Assembly (NCBI GenBank): GCA_027604705.1
Contig: JADHYV010000072.1
Location: 32,656-96,655, forward strand
Length of the DNA: 64,000 bases
DNA from: Allomyces arbusculus
Lineage: Eukaryota; Blastocladiomycota; Blastocladiomycetes; Blastocladiales; Blastocladiaceae
Reading direction: 5' to 3'
Position 1 is the stretch's first letter; the number at the start of each line of letters is the position of its first letter. Below, in pieces: positions 32,823 to 42,741 of the stretch. The notes under the pieces are model-generated. The model saw only the letters and a program-made list of their open reading frames with translations, had not been told where the DNA came from and searched no databases. The position numbers and the translations under genes were made by a program.

Positions 32823-33153
32823 ATGACCGCCGCAACCGCCGAGCCGACCTTGGCGCCAACTGATGAACAACTCAACGCAACCTCTCCAGGTGTCTTGACC
32901 GACAACTCGGTCGAGGCGTGGAATTTGATGCGCGAGAACACGCACCAGCACTGGAAGTTTACCGGCCGCACGCTGCGCATCGGCGCTGTTCTGCTCGTTG
33001 CCGTGCCTTACACGCTCTACCAGGCCGCGTGCTACGGCCAGGTGCGTTGACTCTGGCTGTGTGCGTGTTCATGACTGGGTGGACACTGACGCGCCCTGCC
33101 TGCGCGATCTGTAGAAGCGCTGGGACCAGCGGTACCCGCCCAAGGCCGAGTAG
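32823..33153 (+). CDS. Small single-pass protein, probable complex I NDUFB4/B15-type accessory subunit (2 exons)
   Basis: Exons 32823-33041 and 33115-33153 give 85 residues. After a 25-residue leader comes AWNLMRENTHQHWKFTGRT, a single hydrophobic segment (LRIGAVLLVAVPYTLYQAA) and a short charged end (KRWDQRYPPKAE). A W-x-x-M-R-E motif before one membrane helix and a Trp-containing matrix or intermembrane tail are typical of fungal versions of this respiratory complex I accessory subunit. The family call rests on motif resemblance recalled from known fungal proteins. It could be another small mitochondrial membrane subunit. Being this short, it is easily missed by ORF-length filters. Confidence 0.5.
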
Positions 33154-33285
33154 TTCAGTCCTCGTTTCGTTCGCCCTTATTCGTTTTGATGATCGCGGCC
33201 ATGAACTGCACCCAACCGACCAATACACACCGTACCGCAACAAATCATCCGTGTTTTCCGCCCACCTCTTGTCTCCAACCGGTGG

Positions 33286-35531
33286 TCATACCATCATCAA
33301 CTTGACCACGCGCACCGCGCCCGACTCGAGCCCCTGTGCAATCACGTTCCCGGCCCATGCGACACTCGTCACGACCGGCGCACTTCCTCCTCCACCTCCA
33401 CTTCCACTTCCACTTCCTGCGACCACCGACGCGACACTCCCCGGGCGACTGCCCGACCCGGACCCACTGCCTCCCACGAGCATCCGCACCGCGCCACGAC
33501 CATGCACCATTGCTGGCGGTGCAGCAGGTGCCGGATCCAACGTCTGCACGAGTTTCCCCGCGGGTAACGCAAACACGGCCGACCCCGCGAGCAAATAGGC
33601 GCTTGCTGCTGCCGTATTTGAGCTGCTACTGTCGTCGTCGGCACCCACGGCCGCGGCCGAGACGACAGTACATGCGGCCGGCGCCACGTTGGTCGGGAAC
33701 GGCGCGAGCGTGAGTGCTTGGAGCGGATCAAGCACGCCCGTGGCGCTCACAAACGTCGCTACGTTGCCGCGGTTGGAAATGAGCGAAATGTGCGCGTCGG
33801 TCAGCGAGTAGCACGCGGCGGGGGCAAAGGGGGCGGTCAGGACTTGCACGACGTGCAGCGTTGCGGATTCTAGATCGATGCGGACCCGGTCAGTCTTTGC
33901 TTGTCTGATTTTTTTTCTTCTTGAGAAGTGGCCAGGAACGCACCGAATATCGCCACATGCGTCGCCGTACACACAACCACGAACTTGCCCTGCGCCGATC
34001 GGTGCACCAAGACGGGTTTCGACGCGGTCGGGTTCGGGAACCGGCCGTGCGCGTCAACGTTACCCGTCTTGACATTGACGGCCGCCACGGCTGCGGGGCC
34101 CGCAACCCACAGTGTCGCACCCGCCACACTCGAACAGGCCGCCGCCGCCATGCCCGCAGGTAGCGGCGCCTCGCGCACGACTTTCGTCTCGACGTGGAAG
34201 AGTTGCACGACGCCCGGGAACGCGACCGCGAGCTACAGGCCGATCCGAATTAGGTCAGAGCCCCAAACACACTCACCCCACTGTGCCCACACACGCAGCG
34301 TACCGCCTTATCCGCCCACGCCAACCCGACCACCGGCCCAACCCCTGCGGCCATGGCGGGCACCGACAACGTCGCCAACGGACGCGCCACGTTCCAGTAC
34401 CGCACGGTCGCCTCGTTCCGTCCCACGGCAGCGACCCACTGCCCATCTTTCGTCACAGCCACGGCCGTCCGCGGAGTCGCTGGTGCCGACGCGTCCACGA
34501 CCAGTTCCTCGTCAAGCACGATAAAAGGGTCGTCGTCAATCCCGCCACCACCGGCTGTGGCCGACGAGTTTGCGGCGTTGACGGCGAGCGAGTGCATGGA
34601 CGCGTCGATCGATTTCTACTCCGTTCAAGGACATGAATGGTGAGCATACGCCGACACGCAACGTGTCCATCTGACCACGGTCCGTACCTGCGCGTGCGTG
34701 CGCCAATACTCGACTGTCTCGCGCAACTTGGACACTTCCAACTCCAACGACTTGCGCTTGATCCGCTCCACATTGAAATTGAGCAGGCGCGGCAACGGCA
34801 TTGACGCAAACGCCAAGGCCAGGAAATTGCGCAACGACGTGACGAACAGGTCGTACCACATTTTGGTAAAGTAGACCTCGAACGGCGGCGTCTGGTGCGG
34901 TTTCTTGACGAACGTGATGGATGTCCAGGTCATCCAGTCGGCGGCCGAGTGCGCGAGGTCGATGGATTCGAAAAACTCGACGACTTTGGCAGGCCGGTTT
35001 TGCTGGATCGCTATCCGGTGGAGAAGACGCGTCGGATCAGGACCATAGTCAGCAAGCTCGCTCGCTCGCTCGCTCGCGTGCGCTCCAGCAGTCACGAAGA
35101 CAACGTACCACACACGATAAAGTACCGAAACAGCGACGTCTCCATGCGCCGCACATTGGCCAACTGTGCGGCCGACCCAAGCGACGGGAACGCGTGCGCT
35201 TCGAGGTACGACCAGGTATCCTGCAACGCCGCGTAGTCGAGGTTGCGTGCGCTCGACAGCAATACCTGCGTCAATCGGTCGGCATCGAGTCCCGCGAGCT
35301 TGTCCCCTTTGAGTTCGGCCTCGAACGAGCGCAGTGTCCCGTGGAATCCGCGGAAGAGCAGCTAGGTGCCGGAGAAGCCCGGAATCAGCACAGCGCGTAC
35401 GATGCGTCGAATTCGGCCGGTCGCACGAGGACGTGAGAAGAGCGGGGTGTCATGGCGAGAATTAAGCGCGAGACGGGTCGATGGCGTACATACTCGCGGA
35501 CCAGATCGTCCAGGTAGTCAAGGCTGTCCAT
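33286..35531 (-). CDS. WDR91-like endosomal WD40 protein (6 exons)
   Basis: Exons 35531-35490, 35361-35109, 35010-34688, 34615-34277, 34232-33944 and 33899-33286 join in frame to 619 residues. The N-terminal region matches WDR91: DYLDDLVREY, LLFRGFHGTLRSFEAELKGD, YAALQDTWSYLEAHAFPSLG, ETSLFRYFIV, then PPFEVYFTKMWYDLFVTSLR and FASMPLPRLLNFNVE, followed by a coiled coil (KRKSLELEVSKLRETVEYWR). The C-terminal half is a divergent WD40 region (VTKDGQWVAAVGRNEATVRY; GLAWADKAVRCVCGH) with a Gly/Ser-rich loop near the end. In animals WDR91 works with WDR81 to lower endosomal PI3-kinase activity and assist the Rab5-to-Rab7 switch. Some blades are poorly conserved. Human WDR91 is longer (747 residues). 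Confidence 0.85.
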
Positions 35532-36191
35532 GGTGGTACGCGGCGAACGTGCGCGATCACGTCCCCTGCACCGAGTGGAGAAGGTGCAGCTGAGCGCGTT
35601 TCACTTAATCCGCGCCTTGCTTGGCTGGTGGAGGACGTTAGGGTCGCTGGTCGTGTTTTTTGGTTGGCCAAAGTGGGCACACCTACGCTTTGACTGGACG
35701 TTCCACTTGCTGGACCCGCAACTTGGTCGTGGTTGCTGGTGTAGTCGGTGCGCGCGCGTGCCTTGATGCGTGTCGTCGAGTGGGGGTTCGTTTGCTGGCA
35801 GCGCTTGGTCCAAAATGCTGGTGGTGGTTCGGGTCGACTTGGAGCTGGTTGATGGTCGTTCGGCGGGCGGAAATTTGTTCGACAGGCTGTGCCTGAGGTG
35901 GTTTCCGTGCAGCGGCGGCCAACGCGACCACAGCACCCTGAAGCCAAGGCGAGCCAGCCATTTTTTTCACAGGCCAGATCAGCGAAGAACAGCGAACTGA
36001 GAGCAAATCCATGCATCTGCAAACAGGACACCAAGGCAACGTAACACGGACCAAAAGCATCCCATCTATGTTGTAAATCAAAAATGATACCAAGCAAAGC
36101 GGCCACACGGCCTCCAAAATCCCCCCCCCCCCCCCTCTAACATCGACAGTCGCCAATGAATCCTCTCCAGGCGACAGTGGTGCCGTCCCGC
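35532..36191. other. Intergenic region upstream of WDR91
   Basis: The region runs from the WDR91 start to the 3' end of the Cys-rich membrane protein gene (both on the minus strand). A 15-base C run lies at 36121-36135. No believable gene is present. The minus-strand frames seen here have mixed hydrophobic segments but no start context, splice support or family motif. Confidence 0.4.
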
Positions 36192-37804
36192 TCACGGCTT
36201 CCTCGGCTCACCGCCGCCTCCCTCCTTATCCTTGTCCTTGTCCTTCGGCTCTACCGGCGACTCCCCACGTTCCAGGTGCGCTGCGGCCATGACCTCCTTC
36301 GCCCACCCTTCCCACGCGACCTCCTCCTCCTCCTCCTTGACCGGCGACGGCGGTGAGCGGCGCGGGACCGTCCCCTTGGTCTTCACTTCTGGGGGTGCAA
36401 TCCCTCGCGACCCTCCCTCCGGCATCAACTTGAGCCCCGCCTGATCCTGTCCGGGCGCATATACGACCGTCCCATCCTCATCCTCGTCCTCCTCCCTTTC
36501 CATGGTCGGCGGCTGCACCAAGATCACGGGCGGCGGCGAGTCGCGCGACTTGCGCGCCAAATCGACCAACGCCGCGGGCGGAGGCGCTTTCGGTGGCGGC
36601 GGTGCATGGAAGACGGGTTTCCCCGGGGAGGGCGTCGGCATGCGCATGGCCGCCGGTACGACGGCGAGCCCCGTCGACGTATACAGGGTCCCGTTCTGCG
36701 GCGCCGAGTTGATACTCCCGTTGGGCGAGGCCGGACGCGGAACGTGTTGTGGTGGGTAAGGTGGCGATTGCGCGATCCCCGCGGGGAGGGCAGGGCCGGT
36801 GGGCCGTGGTTTCGGCGAGGTTGGGGAACCGACAGCGGAGCCGACGGCGGTCGTGCTGCCAAGATTGCTGCCGACGACCGACGCGCCGACGTTGCTCCCA
36901 ACTACGGAGGCGCCGCCAGCAATGGTCGTGGGCGAGACGAGGATCGTCGGCGAGCACGCCGACGCGAGCGACGTCGGTCGTGGTGACGCCGCGCTCGACG
37001 CGCCCGCGCCCGCGGTTGGCGGAGGCTGCGGCGGCCGCGTCTCGGACCCTGGTTTCGCCTGTAGTCCGAAATCCACTTTCCCGACGCCCGGCACGTTGAG
37101 CACGGTCACGTCTGGTTGTTTGGTGCGACTCGCGCGGAAGTGCCGCCACAGGACGTAGGCGAGCGCAGCAATTCCAGCGAGCCCGACGATCAGGACGTAG
37201 ATGCGCCAGGACGCGAGCGACCAAGGGGAGGGTGGGGCGTCGTCATGCGCGAGCGGTTTGGTGCCGGCGTTGGACGGCGGGTCCCAAGAGGTGCCAGGCA
37301 GGTCCATGCAGATGAGCGTGTTGGCGCAGTAGGTTTCGGTCGACTAGAGGGCGAGGTCTTGGGTGAGCGAATTTGGAGAGGGGGGAAGGAGTGAGGAAGA
37401 GCGTACAAAGTAGGTGCACGTATCGTTCTTGTTACAGTGCAGCGGCATGCATCCTTGGCGGACCACGTCGCAGTTGCCGGCTGTGATGCACGAACGCGGA
37501 AAAGTCATGGATGGTCATGAGCACAGAAAACGCGTCATGGGCGTACGGGCGAATTCGTCGTCGCCCAAAACACTGTTTGGTGCAACGTACACTCCGGGCA
37601 GTCGGCGTGGGTCTTGCACGGGAAGTTCATCTTGCTGGCGTCAGCTGCGAGCGCCGTGAGGGCCAGGGTGGTCACGGCGGCGGCGAGCACGAGGGCGAGC
37701 GTGCGTCCTCGGCGGCGACGTGCGTGTCGGCCGGATTGGCGGCGCCCGTCTTGGCCGCGTGTTGAGGAAGGCGCTGGTGTCATCGTTGCGTCGGTTGGGC
37801 TCAT
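36192..37804 (-). CDS. Type I membrane protein with a small Cys-rich ectodomain and Pro/Ser-rich cytosolic tail (3 exons)
   Basis: I do not recognise the family. Exons 37804-37591, 37480-37407 and 37343-36192 join in frame to 479 residues. The N-terminus has Arg-rich residues before a signal-anchor-like segment (TLALVLAAAVTTLALTALAA). A short ectodomain follows with about ten cysteines (FPCKTHADCPE, GNCDVVRQGCMPLHCNKNDT, STETYCANTLICMDL). A clear membrane segment (WRIYVLIVGLAGIAALAYVL) lies at about residues 118-140. The remaining 340 residues are Pro/Ser/Ala-rich with repeats (ASVVGSNVGASVVGSNLGS) and a final acidic/basic helix ending KDKDKDKEGGGGEPRKP. The plan suggests a surface receptor or cell-wall sensor, but this is inference from topology only. 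Confidence 0.7.
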
Positions 37805-38408
37805 GAATGGGCGCGGTTGCAGCAGCGGCCGTGTCGTCTATAGCCTAGCGCTGAGTCTATGGCGCGCTGGCGCAGGTCTAGCGGCTGGCCGTGCGTGCTC
37901 GCAGTCGCCTTGTCGGTCCAGAGCGCGGCAACGATGGGCGAGGGCGCGGCGGCAGGTCGAATGCGCCTCGACGGGTGGATTGCAGCAAGTCTTGCAGGCC
38001 GTGAGCAGCTCGTTTGTGGCAGGGCCCGTCGTCGTTGTCGTGAAGGCGGCCGGCCGTGGTCGCCAACAGCGCGTCGTCGTTGCCCGGACCGCCGCCGGCC
38101 TGGCACGGCTCACTTCTCGGCTGAAGGCGAAACTGGGCGCCGCCACAAGAAAGGAAAGGGGAAAGACGCATGACACGGGGCCGCGAGACACTTCGCTGCG
38201 CCATGCACGCGCAAACCACGTGCAGCACGCCCAGTCTGCGAGACGCTCTGCCGCAACCCATTTCGTGATCACCGCGCGAGCACCGCCGTCGTCATCGCCG
38301 TCGTTCTCGCGCTCGCACCGTCCACGAACCGCACACAACCGGCCGCAAAACGTCGCGGTTCCGCGCGCCGACCTTCTCCACCCGGCCACGCTGCCACCGA
38401 ACGCCGCC
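37805..38408. promoter_or_regulatory. Divergent region between the Cys-rich membrane protein and RPP14-like genes
   Basis: These 604 bases include the promoters of both genes. Frames on either strand are low-complexity. No TATA box is evident. Confidence 0.4.
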
Positions 38409-38877
38409 ATGGCTCTCGCCGTCTCCGTCAACGCCGCGACCCTGGGCACCTACCTGAACATCAAGCTGTACCTCTCCTGCGCTACCATCCCGTCCCGCTT
38501 GTATTCCTCCCACCCACCTGACCAAATTCTGCGGCAAACCAGATCACGCCCGCTCGAACTGCTCGAGCTGCGCCAGCTAATCCACGCCGCCGCCACCGAC
38601 TCGCTCGGCGTCCTCGGCGGGGCCGTCACCGTTGACATTCTCAAGTTTCGCGGCGACGCCGCCGTGTTGAGGATACCTCGCGAGTATTTACTGCACTTTC
38701 TATGTTTTGCTGTGTGATGTGCAAATCTGACCTCTCACTCCATATAGCCACGCGCAACAGGTCTGGGCCGCACTCTCCATGGTCACATCCTTCCAGGACA
38801 AACCTATCAAAATCGTCGCCACTGCGCGCGATGCGCTCTTGCTCGGTCTGACCGCCACTGAGCCCATCCAAGTCTGA
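38409..38877 (+). CDS. RPP14-like RNase P/MRP protein subunit (2 or 3 exons)
   Basis: The gene starts at ATG 38409 in GCCGCCATGG context. The last intron is 38684-38747. An additional 75-base GT...AG segment (38468-38542) is in frame and free of stops; removing it gives 109 residues, keeping it 134. The removed version aligns better with RPP14: LRQLIHAAATDSLGVLGGAV, TVDILKFRGDAAVLRIP, VWAALSMVTSFQDKPIKIVA and a Leu-rich end (DALLLGLTATEPIQV). RPP14/POP5-type proteins are small RRM-like subunits of RNase P and RNase MRP, which mature tRNA 5' ends and rRNA. The gene ends only 50 bases from the convergent coiled-coil gene. Confidence 0.65.
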
Positions 38878-38927
38878 AGCAATGCAGCACGGTTTCATTT
38901 GCCCTCTTATCCGTCTTATTTACTTGC

Positions 38928-41900
38928 TCACGCGCTCGGCGATGCGGCCGTCTCCGCTGCGCCCGCGCCGGTCCAGATCTGGCTACCGTTCACTTGCGCG
39001 AGCCGGTGCAACGGACGCGCGTGGTCTTCCTCGTCCTCCTCGTCCTGCTCGTGCCGGCGCCGCGCGTCGTCGTCGCGCGAACACACCGACGCGTCCTCGT
39101 CAAACCCGGTGATCACCACATCCGACCACCCAGACTCGCGGTGCGGCGCACCCGCTTTCGCGACCACCTCGCTCTCGTCCTCTTCCGCGACCACCGGCAC
39201 CGCGCCACCCAAATCCGCAAACAACGGGCGGAACAGACTCGGCGACGTGATCTCCGGCAGGACCATCGACGCGCGCGCCGGCGTGCGGTCCACGATCCCA
39301 TCCTCCACGTCCGCATCCTCCTCCACTCGTGCGGTTTCCGGCACAACCGCAGCCGCGCCCGGGGCGTGCCGCGGCACTTTCACCACGCGATCCGACACCA
39401 AATCCAGCGCCACATTCGACAGATACGTCACATCCGCATCGTCCCACTCGGAAAACACCACACTTGAATCCTCCGAGGTACCCGCGACACTCGCGCGCGC
39501 CGCAGCGGCCGCTGCCGTTGCCGCCGCACGCACCCGCAGACGATCCCGCGTGCCACCTCTCCCACCACTCCCCGGTACGCTCCGCGGCGAGGAGAGCGTC
39601 GAGACGGTCCGTGACTCGGGCGAGTCAGGCACCGCGGCCAAGTCTGTTGGCGGCGCGGTCAGCGCGAGTGGCTCGATCGAGGCGCGCCCGCGCCAGTGCC
39701 GTTCCAGGACCGATTCGTCGCTGATCGAATCGTCGTCGAGATCCGCGTCGTCCGGGACACCCAAAAGCCGGCGGAGCGCGGCGGCGCCGGATTCGACAGT
39801 GCGGGGTGGAGTCGCTAGGGCGGGGCGCAGCAGGCCGAGTGCCGATGGCGTCATGGGTGGTGCGTGACGGGCGGGGGTGGTTGGTGGAATGCGTGCCGAG
39901 GTTGGGGTGGAATTGTCGCCGAGTGCCGCGCCGATCAAGCGCGGAGCCGTGGGCGTGGTCCGTGCGGGAGTCAGCGGTGCCGTCGCACGGACGGGCGCGC
40001 GCGGGGCGCTGCCAAACAACCATCCTGGTCGCGGCGTCGCCGTGGTCGACGTGGACGTCGCGACCGACGCGGGCGTCGCCGGGACCGCGGGCCCGGCGGC
40101 GGTCGAGCGCAAGTCCCGCAACGACGGCCGTGCAAGCCGCATCCGCGTCGCCGCATCATCCACTGAGCCCGGGCCCGGGAGAGTGCGCGGGGTTGGGGTC
40201 GGTAATGCGCTGCTTGACGGACCCGTTGGGGCCCGCGTGCGCGGCGTCGGTGACGGTGCGCGGAGGGATGACGCGGTGCTGGATTCGGATCCGCGGCGGA
40301 CGGTCGTGGCCGGGGTGATTGGTCGGTCAAAGAAGGTCGGCGCGGTTGGGGTGTGCAGAGGGTCCTTGGCGGCAGTCACGGCGGCGAGTTGGGACTGCAG
40401 GGCGAGCTTGTCGCGCTCGAGGTCGCGCACGCGTTGCTGAAGCTGCAGAACTTGCGCGGCAAGGTCGGCTTTCTGTTGAATTCGATCGAATATCAGTCCT
40501 CTGTCCCCAGCGCGACAAAATCTCCAGGAAAATCAAGGAATCCGTACCTGCTGCACGAGCGACGTCTCGCTACTACTCAATGCCGCGGCCTCGTAATGCA
40601 ACAACTTGAGCCGTAACGACCGATTTTCGGCGCGCAACTGGTCCATATCCGCGGTCCCTTCATCCTCGACACCATCCGTGGCCGACGCCATGGATGCCAG
40701 GTACCGCTGCACGGCCTCGGACGCGTTCCGTTGCGGCAAGACCACTGACGGCATCGTGGAAAGCGCCCCGTTCGCAAGCGACGGGACACGTGCAATCCCT
40801 GCGGCTGCCACAGCGGGGTCGATGGGCGTGCGCAATTCGGCGCGCGAGGGCACCCGCGCGACCGCCGCCGCTGCCGTCGCCGCCGCCACCAATTCGGCCC
40901 GGGACGGCGCCCTAGCCAATGGCGCGGCTGTGACGGGGGTCCTGACATCCCCACGCGACGGCGCTCGCGGAATCGGCGCCATTGCCACGGGCGTTCGGAG
41001 ATCCGTGCGCGACGGAGCGCGCGGTAATCCCGCCAATTCGCGCGCCACGCCTGCGCCGTCTCCGAGCGCGCCACGCGACGGCGCCCGCGCGATATCCGCC
41101 CTCGCCATTTCCGCCCTTGATGGCACGCGCGCAAACACGACCGGCGGAGGTGGTGGCGGGGAAGGCGTGTCGCGGTTTTGGTTCCGCGTGAGGGTCAGCG
41201 GGACCGGGTGTGCCATGGGCGCGGGAGGTTCGGGGACGGCACGATGCGGCTCGTAATCATCCCCGTCATCGCCATTGGCCAGGGCCTGTTCCGCGAGCGC
41301 GGCGCCGCGCAGGTCTGGGTTCGACCGGTGGTGTCGCGCGAGTAAGGCGTCAATGTCGCGCCGGATCCGGCGGCGCGCCGAGGAGGTGCCGGAGACGGTT
41401 GGAGTTGAAGGAGCGGCAGCAGGAGGCGGAGGGGCGCGCGAGCGGGACTGGGACCGCGCGCGTGCCGATGTGGAAGCCGATACGCCGTAGTCGTCGTCAA
41501 TATCATTCAGATCGAGCGCTCCGCCCGAGGGGTCGGCGCGCGGTAAGTGCGGGGTCGACGCGACTTTCCGCAGTGATGCGGTAGTTGGTGCGCTAGTGCC
41601 CAGAGCGGCATTTGCACGCGAAGGCGGCACAACCGTCTCGGCGGGGACGGCGCGACGTAGGATGCCGCGCGGCGCGGCCAAGTTTGGGTTTGCGGGCGGG
41701 TGCGGCGGGGTGGGTGGGTCGTCGATGACAGTCGCCGTTGCTGGTGCGGCAGGTGCGGGCCAGGCGCGTGTGCGCGGGGCGGCAGGCATGAACGGATTGG
41801 CAAGCGCGGCAGCGACCGAGGGCGCCGACCCGGCGCGCGGGCGCGATGCGGCGACAAGGTCCATGTTGGGATTGAGCGCGCCGCCGAGGCGCGCGGTCGC

Positions 41901-42140
41901 GGCGAGGAAGTCGAACCGCGGCGAGTGCAGCGGCGGGGGGGAGAAGAGGCGCGAGCGTTGTGGCAGACCAGAGCCAGATGTTGGGGTCGTCGACGTCGCC
42001 GTCGAGGATGGTAGTGGTGCTGGCGTCGTAGGTGCGGTCGACGAGCTGGCGTTTGACGCGGGCCAGCGCACAGCAAACGGCGACTCGGGCCGGTTGGCGA
42101 GCGCGTGCTCGGCCGGGGTCAGTGCCGGGCCGCGGTGCAT
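38928..42140 (-). CDS. Large low-complexity protein with PSR repeats and a central coiled coil (2 exons)
   Basis: I do not recognise the family. Exons 42140-40548 and 40472-38928 join in phase 0 to about 1045 residues, starting MHRGPALTPAEHALANRPES. The N-terminal half is Ala/Pro/Ser-rich. At about residues 345-470 a degenerate repeat occurs at least seven times with core R-(A/V)-P-S-R-(A/G/T)-(E/D) (ARVPSRAEM, ARAPSRGAL, PRAPSRTDL, PRAPSRGDV, ARAPSRAEL, ARVPSRAEL, ARVPSLANG). A coiled coil straddles the intron (MDQLRAENRSLRLKLLHYEA; QVLQLQQRVRDLERDKLALQ). The C-terminal half has Thr/Pro/Ser-rich stretches and acidic patches, ending with an acidic His/Arg segment. It may be a cytoskeletal scaffold with many Ser phosphorylation sites (inference). 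Confidence 0.7.
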
Positions 42141-42741
42141 GGCGAGCAAGGATTGGGTTGGTGGTTCGGTTGGTTCGACGGCGATGGCGCGGCGGCGCAA
42201 TTGCGGTAGAGTTGGCAGGGCAAGGTGCAGCAGCCCGACGGCGAGGGCAGCGGCACGCTTGCCGGCGGCGGAGCGGCTGCGGGCAGTTGGCGGGCGGTGG
42301 CGGGCAGAGTTGGCGCGCCCGTCGTGCTGGCGGTGGCGGCGGCAGGAGCAGCGTTGCGCCCGGTGCGGGCGGCGCGGTCGGACGGCGACGGTGACGGCGG
42401 CCGGCGCGACGGCCCAGCGCGAGGCAGCTTGTCTTGTGCGGTGAGCAAAGGCGTGACTGGCGCGTGATGGCCCACCGCACCGCGTGCTCTGCCAAAGCCG
42501 TGCCGACAGCGCTGGCACGACCACCAGAAGACTCGCACCACCGCACGCACCACCACCACCACCGGCAAAATCGCGACCGCACGAGTCACCGCCACGACGA
42601 CGACGACGACGGCGCCGACGATCGCGGCGACCACGCGCTCGCCCACCGCGACCGGCCTGCTGCACTGCCCGCGCTCCTCCTAAAAGCGCCTCGATCCGCT
42701 GCGTGGCCGCGACGCCGCGCGCGCGTTCAACCTGTCGCTCC
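42141..42741. promoter_or_regulatory. Divergent region between the coiled-coil protein and CCA1 genes
   Basis: About 600 very GC-rich bases with CGACGACGACGACGGCG-type runs near 42596-42618. Frames on both strands continue the neighbours' reading frames without sense. The region must carry two promoters. Confidence 0.4.
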
